DNA of 64,000 nucleotides, from positions 1-64,000 of the forward strand of contig QPMI01000177.1 of the NCBI GenBank assembly GCA_004431415.1, in the 5' to 3' direction. This DNA comes from Cyanophora paradoxa. Lineage: Eukaryota; Glaucocystophyceae; Cyanophorales; Cyanophoraceae. How positions within the stretch are numbered: the first letter of the stretch is position 1; every line of letters begins with the position of its first letter. This document shows positions 34,088 through 46,000 of this stretch, piece by piece. The position numbers and the translations under genes were made by a program. A model generated the notes under the pieces. The model saw only the letters and a program-made list of their open reading frames with translations. It was not told the origin of the DNA and ran no database searches.

Positions 34088-34573
34088 CGCTAGAAATATA
34101 TATTTAGCGCTCCTCGTTCCAAAAGATAGATTTAGCGGCCAAGGCGGGCGCGCGCATCTAGGTCATTTGGCCGGCTGCAGTCTGAAGGACAGCTGGGATA
34201 ATCAAAATATAGTACTATTGAGTCCTCTGCGCGCGCTGCCTGCTTCGGCGCGACCTGAGCCCCATTCTCACTGATTCACTTGATCTATGAGAAAACGGGT
34301 GACGGCAAGGGTGTAAAAAGCTAAAGCTGCGTCTGCAGCCCAGCGAAGGGCAACGCTAACATCTGAAGGATAGCTAGCAAAACACAGGGCATCATCATAT
34401 CTATTTCTTCATCATTGAAAACAGAAACTGTCGATGTCGAAAATTTACTGCAGACTCTGGTAACGAAGAGCGCACAGGCTCTAAAAACGGCCCGAAAAGC
34501 CTACAAGCTCTGAGGAACCCGAAACAGGCTCTAAATTTGGAGGCGAGGCGGCTCGAGTTCAGCCCTCGCTCCC
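34088..34573. other. Convergent intergenic region
   Basis: AT-richer 3' flank shared by the COQ8-like gene and F-box paralogue A. No gene or repeat of note was seen apart from TCTAAAAACGGC / CTCTAAATTTGG-like near-duplicates at 34480-34540. Confidence 0.5.
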
Positions 34574-36886
34574 CTACCCCACCCCCTCGTCGGCGCCCTC
34601 GGCGTCGCCGAACTCGACCCGCACGTCCATCAGGCTGGCGACCAGCAGCTGCCGCTCCGCTCCGCTCATGTGCTCCGCGGCCCCCGACGAGACCTGCCCG
34701 CCCGGCCAGCGCTCCGCCGTCAGCGCCAGTTTGAATTTGATCTGACGCGGTCGACGCGTACGCACCAAGAGGTAGGAGAGGCGGTTCAAGGCGGAGACGG
34801 CGGCGATGCCGAAGGCGCCGTTGGGCTGGCAGGCCGCCACCGGCAGGCGCGAGTTGACGGCGAGTTCGCGAAGGCTCGGCACGTCGGACGCGAGGCGCTG
34901 CCCGCGCGCGCGCAAGGAGCGAGTCAGAGTGCGCCGAGGCGCGCCGGGAGATAGCCTAAGGCGGCTTAGTTGTGGCGGTAGAGACAAGGCACGCGTGGCT
35001 TGCTTGCAATCGGTAATCTTTATCATCATCTCTAAGGCGCGCCGAGAGCGTCCGGCAGAGATGCGTGCGCACCTGCAGGAACGAAGGGGGGATGAAAGCG
35101 AAGGGGCCCATGTGTACCCCGACGACCAGTCGCTCCAGGCGGGACCAGGGCGCGAGGGGAACGTTCCCCAGCGCCTCGAAGACGAACGAGGGGAGGACGA
35201 GGTTCAAGATCTGCCGCGCACAGCTGCAGGTTAGACAGCGTGGAGGCGGGGCCACGCGCAGCGCACGCACCTCGAAGTGCGGGAAGCTCGCGAGTGCCGA
35301 AGCAACCGCGGCCGCCGGACCGTGGTCGGCAGAGGGCGGGCGGAAGTCGAAGGAGAGGGCCCTGAGGGTCGTGCACGAGAAGATGGGCTGCACGTCCGTT
35401 TCGACGAGGCTGCTCGTGACTGCGACGAGGGACTGGAGCCGAGGCATCTCGGAGATGAATCCGAACCAGCCAAGGCAACAAAAGACGCTCAGCTCTGCAG
35501 GCGAAGCCAGAATGAGCACTTGATCGGCGCGCGCAGATGAGATAGCGAGCTCGGTAGCGCCGCACCTCGCATTTGCGTCAGGTTGCACAGAGGGCGGAGG
35601 GATTGCTCATCAGAGATGTCGGGGTAGGAAATAAGCTGGCTAGAGATTTGATCGCGGAAGGAGATTCCGAGCTTCTCCAGAGATGTGAATTTCGCCGCAG
35701 CTGCGAACACCTCCGCTGGAGAATCGCGGCCGTTGAGCTCGGCACAGAACTGCAAGGCTCGGAGCGAGGAGGCGAGTTGCCCGGAAGAGAGCGCGCGAAG
35801 GACTTGTACAGGCGCTGGAATCGTGAGGTCGAGTTCGAGCACCTGAGGCACGGAGCGATAGAGTCAGATACAACGGCAAAGTCCTGCGTGCGCCAACGCG
35901 CGTGCGGAACGGGCCTGCAGATTCGGGAGGAGGGAGATGGCCGACAGGGAGCTCGCGATCTCGGGCGCCGAATCGAGCGCCGCCGGGGAGACGCGCGCCA
36001 CGTCGAAGCTCACGAACAGGCTGCGCAGGCGCTGCATGTGCTGGACGGCGGCGATCGCCGCGTACGGCAGCTGGGCCGCATCCTCCCCGCAGAGGGAAAG
36101 GCTGAAATCCTCGAGCTGATCGCGGAAGGTCGCTGCCAGCTGGAGGAACCCGCTGAAGGTGATGCTGCCTCCAGAGACTACCATCCGCCGCACCGCCGCC
36201 CGCGCCTTCTGCGGGAGCGCTGCCAGCGCGGTGGCCGCAGCGTCGTTCGGCTCCCACAGAGCCAAGCGGCCCCACAGGCTGCCGTCGTCGATGATTCGCC
36301 GGAACCGACGGCATACCGCCCTCAGCTTTACGAGCTCGTCGGGCTGCACGTCGGAGAAGTCGTCTGCAGTTGTCAGATTCGATTCGAGGAGCGAGATCCG
36401 AGAGCACGGAGGAAACCAGCCCCAGTCCCTCCGCACTGCCTCAAAGATGATGCGGCACAGCAGGGCGTCGGGGAGCGCGTCCAGCGGGCTGCCGCCGGTC
36501 GCCATGAACGCGGCGACGCTAGAAGACGGCATCGGCGCGCCGCTGCTGGCTGCAACTGCTGCCGCTGAGCTGTGCAAATCCCCGCCTCCCGCCGCATCGC
36601 TTGCAGCTGGCGCACGTGGATCGACAGAGAAGTCAGCAGCGAGACCCTCCGGGCGTGTCCCGATTGAGCACGCGGGGTCACCTTCTTCTCCATCCACCGC
36701 CCCCGTGCGCGCCCGCTTCGCCCGCCTCTCGCGCGCCATCTCCCTCACTTTGAGGGGGGAGGGACTTGAGGAGGGGTATCTTTGTCGTTGACGGTTCGCA
36801 AAGGGAGCCGCCGGGTAGTCCGGTGCAGGAGTAAGAGGGCTCAAAGCAACCGACGCGTCGCTATTGAGCAGCTCGCCCGAGCTCAT
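34574..36886 (-). CDS. F-box / LRR-like protein, paralogue A
   Basis: Likely substrate adaptor of an SCF ubiquitin ligase. Exons are 36886-35915, 35842-35566, 35494-35271, 35210-35073 and 34897-34574. The N-terminal part is basic and disordered (MARERRAKRARTG). The F-box-like core is GGSPLDALPDALLCRIIF with ELVKLRAVCRRFRRIIDD and GSLWGRLALWEP. Leucine-rich segments follow (LLPNLQ, VLELDLTIPAPVQVLRAL, LGWFGFISEMPRLQSL, TTLRALSFDF, LRELAVNSRLPVA). The first intron has a GC donor. The ATG at 36886 (MSSGELLNS) or 36739 could be the start. Two paralogues share the layout (50279-53614 and 59313-60640). The last intron contains a MITE-like fragment. Confidence 0.8.
34948..35036. mobile_element. MITE fragment in the last intron of F-box paralogue A
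   Basis: GAGATAGCCTAAGGCGGCTT followed by AGTTGTGGCGGTAGAGAC matches the terminal repeat of the element at 61108-61298 with few differences. The other end is represented only by a CATCATCTCTAAGG remnant, so this looks like a degenerated copy that now forms most of an intron. Confidence 0.6.
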
Positions 36887-37011
36887 CCTGCCCTCGCGGC
36901 ACACATCGCAACTTGATCGCAAGCCAACGTGAACTTTCGGGGGCGCAAGCTCGCATATAGCTAAGACAGCATGTCCGATACTACGGTTACGAACGACAGA
37001 AGACGCTTGCA
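36887..37011. promoter_or_regulatory. Short bidirectional promoter region
   Basis: Only 125 bases separate the ATG of F-box paralogue A (-) from the ATG of the giant surface protein (+). Any core promoters must overlap or lie within the 5' coding or untranslated parts, unless the A start is at 36739. No TATA box was recognised. Confidence 0.4.
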
Positions 37012-40000
37012 ATGACAGCGGGTCCTGGCCGATTCATGGGTTCCCAGATCCTCCACGATGAACCTTGGCGACGGGCCTTCCCGCTGCTCCAGCTGATAGC
37101 TATCGCGCTCCTCGGTGCGCTGTCATCACATTACACTCGCGTACGTGGGCCTGATCGGCTGAATGGCCGCGCAGGAGTGGGCTGCTCGGGGCAGACATGC
37201 AGTCGCAACAACGTGGCGTCCATCTCGCTCTCCGCGACAGCGCCGTCCGCATACATGAACTCCAGCACGCTCACGACGGGCGCGAGCCTGATTCGCTACT
37301 ACCAGAAGATGGTGCGCATGTGCAGCCTGCGGCCGGGCGCACGTGATCGTGACGCGCACGGCAGGTGTGCACGTGGTCCCTGTCAGCGACATCGATAGCC
37401 ACGTCGGAGGCGATATGGATCGGCTTCCAGCGCTTCTCGCTTGAGCCCGACGCCGACACGTTCACCGTCCGCCCGCCGCCGCGCCGCCCCCCGCCGCCCG
37501 CCGCGCAGCCTCCGACGCCGCGGCAGGTCGCGGGCGCGGCGGGGAGCAAGGTGCTTTCGGGTACGGAGATGCCGCGGGCCGTTATCTACGAGGCGCGCAC
37601 CGCGCAGGTACCCCCGCCCGCCCGCCCCCCGCCCGCCGAGCATCCGCCCGCCGCCCGTCCCCACGCGTCTTCCCCGCAGGCGGCGTTCGCGAGTGATGGG
37701 TACGTCAATTACTGGGGCGTCGCCTCGCTCGCCGTCGCCGGTGCGGCTCGCCCCCCCCCCCTGCCGCGCCGGTACCCCCCGCCTACGCGGCCCGGCAGCG
37801 TCGTTCACGTGTACCCCCAACTCGACCCTGCGCCTCTACGGGCTCCTCTCGGGGGCGCTGCTGGGGCCCCCGGCCCCGACCATTCCGTTCTCCATCCCCG
37901 CCGTGACCCCCGGCCCCGGCCTCGGCTCGGCGCCGCCGTCCGGCCTCGGGGGCGCGCTCTCCCCCTCGCCGCCGCCGCGGCCCCTCCCGTGCCGCTGGGT
38001 CGTGAACGCCACCTGGCCTACGCCCCCCGCCGTCACCGGCGTACGGCTCTCCCTCTGGCCCACGCCCGCCCTCCTCGCCGGCGCGGGGTATAACCTCACC
38101 ATCGAGATCGCCGACCCGGCGTCGGCGTACCCCCCGCGGCTGGTGGGACGGGACGACCTCCTCTCGGCGACGGAGGCGCGGCCGCTGGTCGTCGTCGTCC
38201 CGGGGAGCGTCGCCCTTGTGGGGTACACGGATCCGGACAGCCCACGCCTCCTCGTCCGCATGGACTACCTCGCCCGTGCGTACCCCCCGCGGCTGTACCC
38301 CTGCCGCGCCGGCGCCTCGCCGCGCGGGCCCGCTCACGGCCGCGCCCAGTGCGGTGCCCGGAGTGCGCGAACGGCGGGGTGTGCCGGGACGGCGCCTGCG
38401 TCTGCCCCGCGGGCTTCCTTGGAGCCGACTGCTCCACCCCCGCCGCGCCCGGTTCGCCCCGCGCCCCGGCCCCCGGCCCCGCGCCCCGCCCCCACGCGCC
38501 CCGCGCCCCGCGGCCTGCTTTTTGTACCCCTCACGCCGCGGCTGCGGCGCCAGTGGAGTGGACGTGCGCGCCGGAGCACTACAACGCGTCGGACGGCTGC
38601 GACTGCGGCTGCGGGACGGTGCGCGGCTCCCCCGCCCCCGTGACGCGCGCTCCGATGCCTGACCGAGTTCCCCCCCTCCCCTCAGTTCGATCCGGACTGC
38701 GGGTCGGGGGAGTCCCGCACGGCGATGGGGGCCTACCACGACGGGACCCCCGCGCACTGCCCCGTGCCGGCCCCGCCCCGCGGCAACCGCACCCTCGTCG
38801 TCTCGCCCCGCGGGGACGACGCCGCCGGCGACGGGAGCTACCGCGCCCCCTTCCGCACCCTCCGCGCCGCCCTCGCCGCCGCGCGCGCCCGGAGCCTCCG
38901 GGGGGGTACCATCTACGTGCTCCCGGGGCGGTACACCGGCTGGGGCAACCGCCGGCTGGTCTGGGAAGACGTACCCCGGAACCTGACCCGCTGCTACCCC
39001 GGCGGTGAGCCGGGCAGCGGCGCAGCCCCTTTCTTACGCCGCCACTCAGCTAAGCGCCGTCGCCTCGCAGGGCCGCCGAACTGTCCCGACGTTCCTTTGA
39101 ACCTCACCATCGCCGGCGCCGGCACGCACACCGTTCTCTTCGGTTCGCCCGGCCCCGCCCCGCCCCGCCCCGCGCTCAGCCCCGGCCCTTCGGCCAACCT
39201 CCCGCGGCGGCGCGGCGGCAGACCTGCAGAACGTCACCTCGTGGCTGGCCGTGAAGACGGCGGCGAACGCCTCGGGCTTCGAGTCGTCGTTCGCGCTCGC
39301 AAACCTCACCGTCATGCGCGGCTGGGGCTCCTGGGTGCGTGCGGGGCGCGTACGCGAAGGCAGAGCCGGCTCTGCGCCGGGCCGGGCCGCTGAGGGCAGC
39401 GGCGGCGTCCTCGGCAGCGCGGCTCGGCGCTGACGATACGGCGGGACCACCCCTCCATGCGCGGCTCGGCGAACGTGCTGGTCGAGGGCGTCCGCTTCTG
39501 GCGCAACGTCGCCATCCACGGTTCGAATCCCGGCCGGCGCCTTTTCGGACGCCCCCGCCAAAGCTTCGAATTCGGCAGTGCGGTCGGCGCCCACGGGCTC
39601 GGGCGCCTCGGGGACACCGGGCTGGACGACGGAGGACGCCGCGCAGTACGACGGCGGGGGCGCTCTCTACGCGGACAGGCCCGCCCCGCCCCGCCCCGCC
39701 CCGCCCCGCCCCCTCTCCGGCCTCGCGCGCCGAGCCGCCGGCACAGCACGCTGCGGCTCACCATCCGGAACTGCACCTTCGACTCGAACGCCGCCTGTGC
39801 GTCCGCCTCGCCTCGCCCGCCCGCCCGCCCGCCCGCCGCCACCGCCGCCGCTGACGGTCGCCTCGCCCTGCGCCCGCCCCCCAGCGCCGCTGGACCTCTC
39901 CTTCCCTCGGGGTTACACCGACTGGGAGGACGAGGTCCGGCCCCCCGCTCGGCTCCGCTCGGCTCCGCTTCGTCCCGCCATTCTCGTCGGGCTCATCCCG

Positions 40001-43000
40001 TCCGGCTCCAGGCGCTCCTGCGGACGCTCTCGACGGGCGGGGGCGCGCTGCTCGCCGGCGTGAACGACTCGACGGTCGAGGTCCGAGCCGCCCGCCCGCC
40101 CGCCCGCCCGCCCGCGCCCTCGTGCCCCCCGCCCGCCCCTCCTCCTCCTCGCTCACTCTCGCCCCCTCGCTCAGGACTGCGTCTTCGTCAACAACTCGGG
40201 GGGGATGGGCGGCGGCGGCCTCGCCGTCGTTGGCGGCAGGTGCGGCCGGACCCGTCGACATCCTCGCAACTGGTCGAGGCTAGGGCGGTTCCTTCTCACG
40301 TCGAACCTGCAGCGGCATCGGAAGCCTGTACGGCTCCCTCAACGTCGTCATCCGCCGCTGCGTGTTCGAGAACAACATCGGTGGGCGCCCTGGCTTTCGG
40401 GCACTCCGTCGCTTGCCATTCCGACGCCGGCGCCGTTGCGCGCGCGCGTGCGCGCGCGCAGCCACGACGGGCGGGGCCGGCCTCGCGGTGCGCGACACGG
40501 CCAACACGGTCGTGTCCGACTGCGCGTTCCGCAACAACACGCTCCGTGCGCCGCCCCGGCCCCGGCCCCGGCCCCCGCGCGCCCTCGCCGCCGCCGCATT
40601 TTCCGACCGTGGGCGGGCGGCCGGCAGACACTGTCTACGTTACGGACGTGTACGGCAGGCCGCGCGACACGTCGGGCGGCGGCCTGCTCCTGGAGGGCGG
40701 CGCGAAGAACGGGGTGCGTACTCCCGCTCGCGCTGTCTCTCGGTCGCGCCGGCCGGCTTGTGCTCACGTCCGATCCAGGATTTCTTGGGGGGAGCCAACA
40801 TCTCCGTCGTCCGCTGTGTTTTCGATGGGAACCGCGTCGGCGCGCCCTCGTCTTAAAATTCATCTTCCTTCCCCAATGCGATAGCCATATACATTTAACC
40901 CGCCCGCTTGCAGTCTGGACGAGGAACATGTGGGTCCCCGACATTCACATCGGCGGCGCCGGCTTCGCGATCCGCAACGGCCGCGTGCGCTACGGCTGCC
41001 CGGGCGCCCACTTTCGGCCTGACCATGCCGCGCGCGCCGCTCGGCCCCGCAGAACATCACGGTCGCCGACAGCAACTTGACTCAGAACGTGGCCGGTCCG
41101 CACGCCGCGCGCGGCCGCCAGCGCCCGGCGCCAGCGCTTTGCCGTGCGCCCGCGGGCGGCTGAGCCGCGGGGGGCGCGGCAGACGCGAAGGGCGGCGGCG
41201 GCCTCGTTCAGTCCTCCGCCTTCGTGCGCTTCCAGGGGTGCCTCTTCTCGAACAACAGCCAGAGTCCGCCCTCTTCTGCTTGGCCTCGAGCCGTCGTAAT
41301 CGCGCATCTCTGATGCGCCCCGCAGCGCGCGCGTTCACGTACGCGGGCGGCGGCGGCCTCGAAATCGGAGCGTCCCGCCAGGCGAGCGAGCGAGCGCGGG
41401 GCCGGGTCGCTCCGGAGAGCGGAGCAGAGCTGAGCAGAGCTGAGCTCGCGCGCTCGCGCCAGGTTGTGATGGAGGCGTGCGCGCTCGCGAACAACTCCGC
41501 CTCGGGCGGCGGCGCTGTCTCCCTCTCAGCTACTCGCGAGGTGACCCGCGCCGCCCCCCAGCGTCGAGCCCTCGCCGCGCCCCAGGCCGACCCCCGCGCG
41601 CCGGGCGCCGGGCGCCAGCTCCTCATATCGCGCTGCACCTTCTTCGGGAACACCCACTGTGCGTCGGCCGGTCCCGCTTCTAATCCGTTCCTGCCCCGCC
41701 TTGAGGTTCGTTGCGCCGCGCCAGTCTCGTCATCCAGCTTCGGGGCCGCCATCCGCGTCTACGAGCTCGTGCGCCTAGCTCTTTCTTCTGGGCTGCAGCT
41801 TTCGCTAAGGTTCACCGTCGCGCCAGATCGAGTACCTGCTCGTCTCTGACAAACTCGGATTCGTGCCCCCGGACTGGAAGGTAGGCTGCTTGCAGCCGCG
41901 ATAGCTATGGGCCCGGAAGCCGCGCCGACCGCTGAGAGCGTCCGCCAGATGCTGCCCCCCGGCATCCACCTCCAGGACAGCCTCTTCGAGAACAACGCCG
42001 CCGCCTGTGCGCGCGCGCGGCCCGCCCGCCCGCGCCGGCGCGCACGAAAAGCTCTTCAAATTCACGGCCGTCGCCAGATATCGGAGGCGCGCTCTTCGTG
42101 CAGGGTCAGGGCATCCCCGCCGCGGCGAACGTCACGATCCGAGGGTGCACGCTGCGCCAGAACTCTGCCCGCCTCGGTGCGTTCGCTCGCGCCCCGGGCC
42201 CCGAAAAGCTTCCGTCGCTGACCGCTGCTGGCCGGCCGGGGGCGCAGGCGGCGGCGCCGTCGCGGCCCGCGAGGCGCCTGTCTTCGTGATCGACAGGCGC
42301 GGGCCGCCCCGCCCCTCGCGCCCCGGCCCCGCCCCGCCTCTCACGCCCCGCCGCGCCCCGTCCCGCCCTGCACCGCAGCCTGTTCGAGGGGAACACGGCC
42401 TTTGCCGGCGCCGCCCTCTACGCTGACGAGGCGCGCCTCGCTGCCTAAGCTTAAGCTTTTGATTTTTCTTTGATTTCCCTAAGTCCTAAGTTCCCTATGT
42501 TTCTTTGATTTCCCCAAGTCCTAAGTCCCGAACGATCTCGTTTCTGACGCCTAAGCCTGCCCGGTCCCAGGTGTGGGCCACGAGCTACTCCGCCAGCAAC
42601 TCGACCTTCCGCCGCTGCTCCGCCGTCCGCGGTCTGCTGAGCCAGGCCGCTCGAAGGCCTCCCGCCCGCGCCGCGGCCGACGCCCCGCCCGCCCGCCCGC
42701 CCGCCCGCCCGCAGGGGGCGCCGTGTACGTTGCCGCGACGAACAACTTGACGGCGGACGGGTGCGCCTTCGAGGCCTGCGCGGCCGTCGGCGGCGACGGC
42801 GGCGCACTCTTCTCCGAAAACGCCAACGTCGACGTCGCCGTACGTCCTTCTTAAAGAGAACTGAGCGCTAGCTCGAGTAACCTCGCCGCAGGGCGGGCGC
42901 TTCGCTGGGAACAGGGCGGACGGCTACGGGGGCGCGGCGGTCTTCAAGGGGGAGTACCCCTCCCGCCTCGCCGTTCGGGGCGCCCTCTTCGAAGGGAACC

Positions 43001-46000
43001 GCGCGACGAAGCGGGGCGGGGCGGTGGCCGCGATGGAGCAGGCGCGCCCCTCCCTCGAGGGCTGCAGCCTCATCGGCAACACCTGCGCGGGCCGCGGCGG
43101 CGCCCTCTCCGCCCGCGGCTTCGCCCGCGTCGCGCTGCTCGGGGCGCGCCTCGCCGGGAACCGCGCCGAGCACGGCGGCGCCCTGGACCTCGCCGGGCGC
43201 GCCTCGGTCCGTCTTGAGGGCGGCTCCGTCGAGGGCGCGGCGGCGCAGCTGGACGGCGGCTTCGCCTGCGTGCTCGGCTCGGGGAGCCTGGAGCTCAACG
43301 GGACGCGCCTCTCGAACTGCTCGGCGGGGCGCGACGGCGGCTGCGTGCACGCCTCCGAGTCGGCGTCGGTGCAGGTGAGACTGGGGCGGGGCGGCGCCGG
43401 CTGCGGCGCCGGCCCGGCTGCCGGCCTCTGATCGATCGAGGCGCACGCGCAGGCGGCGGGCGCGGCGCAGCTCGCCGGCTGCGCGGCGGGGCGCGCCGGC
43501 GGCGCCCTGCACCTCTCCGACCGCGCGGAGGCGGCTCTGGACGGGGCGGCGCTCGAGGGCGGGCGCTCGGCCGCCGGCGGCGCGGCGTACGCCGGCGGCA
43601 CGGCGCGCCTCCGGATGAACCGCACCCGCGTCGAGAACAACTCGGCCTCCGGTCCGCGCCCGCTCGCTCGCTTCTCCGGCGTCGCGCGAGCCCGGGGGCA
43701 TTACTGAGCGGGGCCGGCGGGCGGGCGGGCGGGCGGGCGCAGGCTCGGGCGGGGCGTTCGTCGTGCGGGACGCGGCGGCGATGAGCGTGGCGGACAGCGC
43801 CGTCCGCCGCAACGCGGCCGGCGGCCCCGGCGGCGTCGTGCGCCTGCCTCCCCTTAAATTTTTAGCTTAGAGCGATCCGACGCGACGCCCCCTCTGACTC
43901 GGGTGAGCGCGCGCGCGCGTTCAGGTGAGCGCCCACGAGAGCGGCCGCGTCCTCTTCGAGGGCTCCCTCCTCCTCGCCAACAACACCGCCGCGGTCCGTG
44001 CCCCGAGAACAACGCGCTTCGATTCGCGATCGGCTCGCTCCGACCTACGTATACTCAAATATTCCTGCTCTGGCGACAGGACGGGGCGGTCGTGTCGCTG
44101 GCGGCGACGGCGGCGGTGCCGTGCGCGGCGGTGGCGGTGGACGCGTCGGCGGCGGTGAGCGCCTCGGGCAACGCGGCGCGGCGCGGCGGCGGCGTCGCCT
44201 TCTTCGAGGCGGCCTCGGGCGCCGTCTTCTGCCCCGTCTTCCAGCGCCTCGCCCCCGCCCCGAGCGGCGCAGCCGCCGCCGCCCCGAGCAGCACAGCCGC
44301 CGATGACACCACCGGCGCGTACGCGCCCCGCGCCGCCGCCGGCGCCGCCGCCGCCGCCGCCGCCCTCCGCGTCCACACCGCCGGCGCCGCGCCGCCGCCC
44401 ATCGCCGCCTACGGCGCCCTCGCGGCGAGCGGCCCCGTCTCCCTCTCCGTCCGCCGCACCGGTGCCCCCGGAGAACGCGCGCTCGCTCGCGCGTTCGCCC
44501 GCCTCACCGCGGCGCAGACGGGGCGGGGCCGGTGGCGAGCTCGGGGGCCACGCCGCCTTCGAGGTGGAGCTCCTCGACGCCTACGGCCAGGCGCGCCGGC
44601 CCCGCCGCCCGAGGCCGGCGCGGGCGGCTGACGCGGGCGCAGCGGGTGGCGACGGACGCGGGGACGCTCGTCTCCGTCGAGGCGGCCTCCGCCAGCGGCC
44701 CCGTCCTCGTCCGCGGTCCGCCCTTTTGGAGGACCCGGGCGAGAGGGGCCCGACCCGGCCTGCCCGCCCGCCCGCTCACCCAAGCGGGCGGTGCGCGCAG
44801 CGGCGGCGGAGGTGAACGGGAGCTTTGCGGGGGACGCGGGGCCGGCGTCGGCGGGGTACACCGTCGGCGGCGTGGCGCGCTTCGACGACCTGCACGTGAC
44901 CGCCGAGCCCGGCGCCGCGCACGGGCTCCGCTTCTCGGCGCGCCTCGGGCCGGCCGGCGCCGAGGCGCGCGCGACGGCCTTCCTCCCGCTGCGCGGCTGC
45001 GTGCGCGGCGAGACGCTCCCGCCGGCCTCGCTCGTCTGCCACGTCTGCCCGCCCGGCACCTACTCCCTCTCCGACAGTCCCCGCGTGCGCCCGCCCGACC
45101 CGCCCTCCAGACTTCGAAGTCGGCGCCCGAGCGGCGGCCCCCGCAGAACGCGACGTGCGAGGAGTGCCCGCTGGGGGGCGACTGCGCGGGGGGCGCGGAC
45201 CGCCTCCGCGTGGCCCCGGGCTACTGGCGCCCCCCCGGGGAGCCCGAGTCGTTCTTCCTGTGCCTCAACGACGAGGCGCGCCGCTCCGCGTGCCTCTTTG
45301 AGCTTTGACCTTAGGGCGCCTCTTCTTCCGCTTTGATTGATAGTGTACCTCTCGCTTAACCAAAGACAACCTAAGGATCCATATTAATGCATATGCATCT
45401 ATCGCTAAACCATACCTACCACACATACCGTTCGCTCAAACGAAGACAACAACCTAAGAATGCCCGCATCCAACAATCACATTCACCTCGCTTTAGCGAA
45501 GACAGCAACCTAAAGCTGCCCGCATCCATCCGTCTCGCCCGCGCCGGCGCCGACGCCTCGGGCGCCGCCTGACGCCTCGGCGCAGTGCCTCGGGGGCGAC
45601 GCGTCGGGCGAGTGCTCCGAGGGCTACTCGGGGTGCGCCGGCGCCCGCCCCGCCCCGCCCCCCACCTACCTTCTCAAAGACGCGCGGCTCGGGATCGCAC
45701 CTGCGCAGGCCCCTGTGCACGGTCTGCCAGCCCGGCTACGGCCGCCACCATGGCTTCGGCTGCAGGCGGTGCGCGCCTCGCCCGCCCGCCATTTCTCGAC
45801 CCCTCCTTCCGCCCGCGGCCCTGACGCCGGCGGCGCGCCCCGCCCCGCCCGCGCGCAGGTGCCCAGGCGCGGGGGCGCTGCGGCTGGTCTCGCTGGGCGT
45901 CGCGGCCCTCGTCATCGGCGTCGCCCTCCTCCTCGTCTTCTCCGCCTGGCGCCAGGTGCTGGCCGCCCCTCGGGGCCTCCCCCACCCGCCCCAGCGCTCG

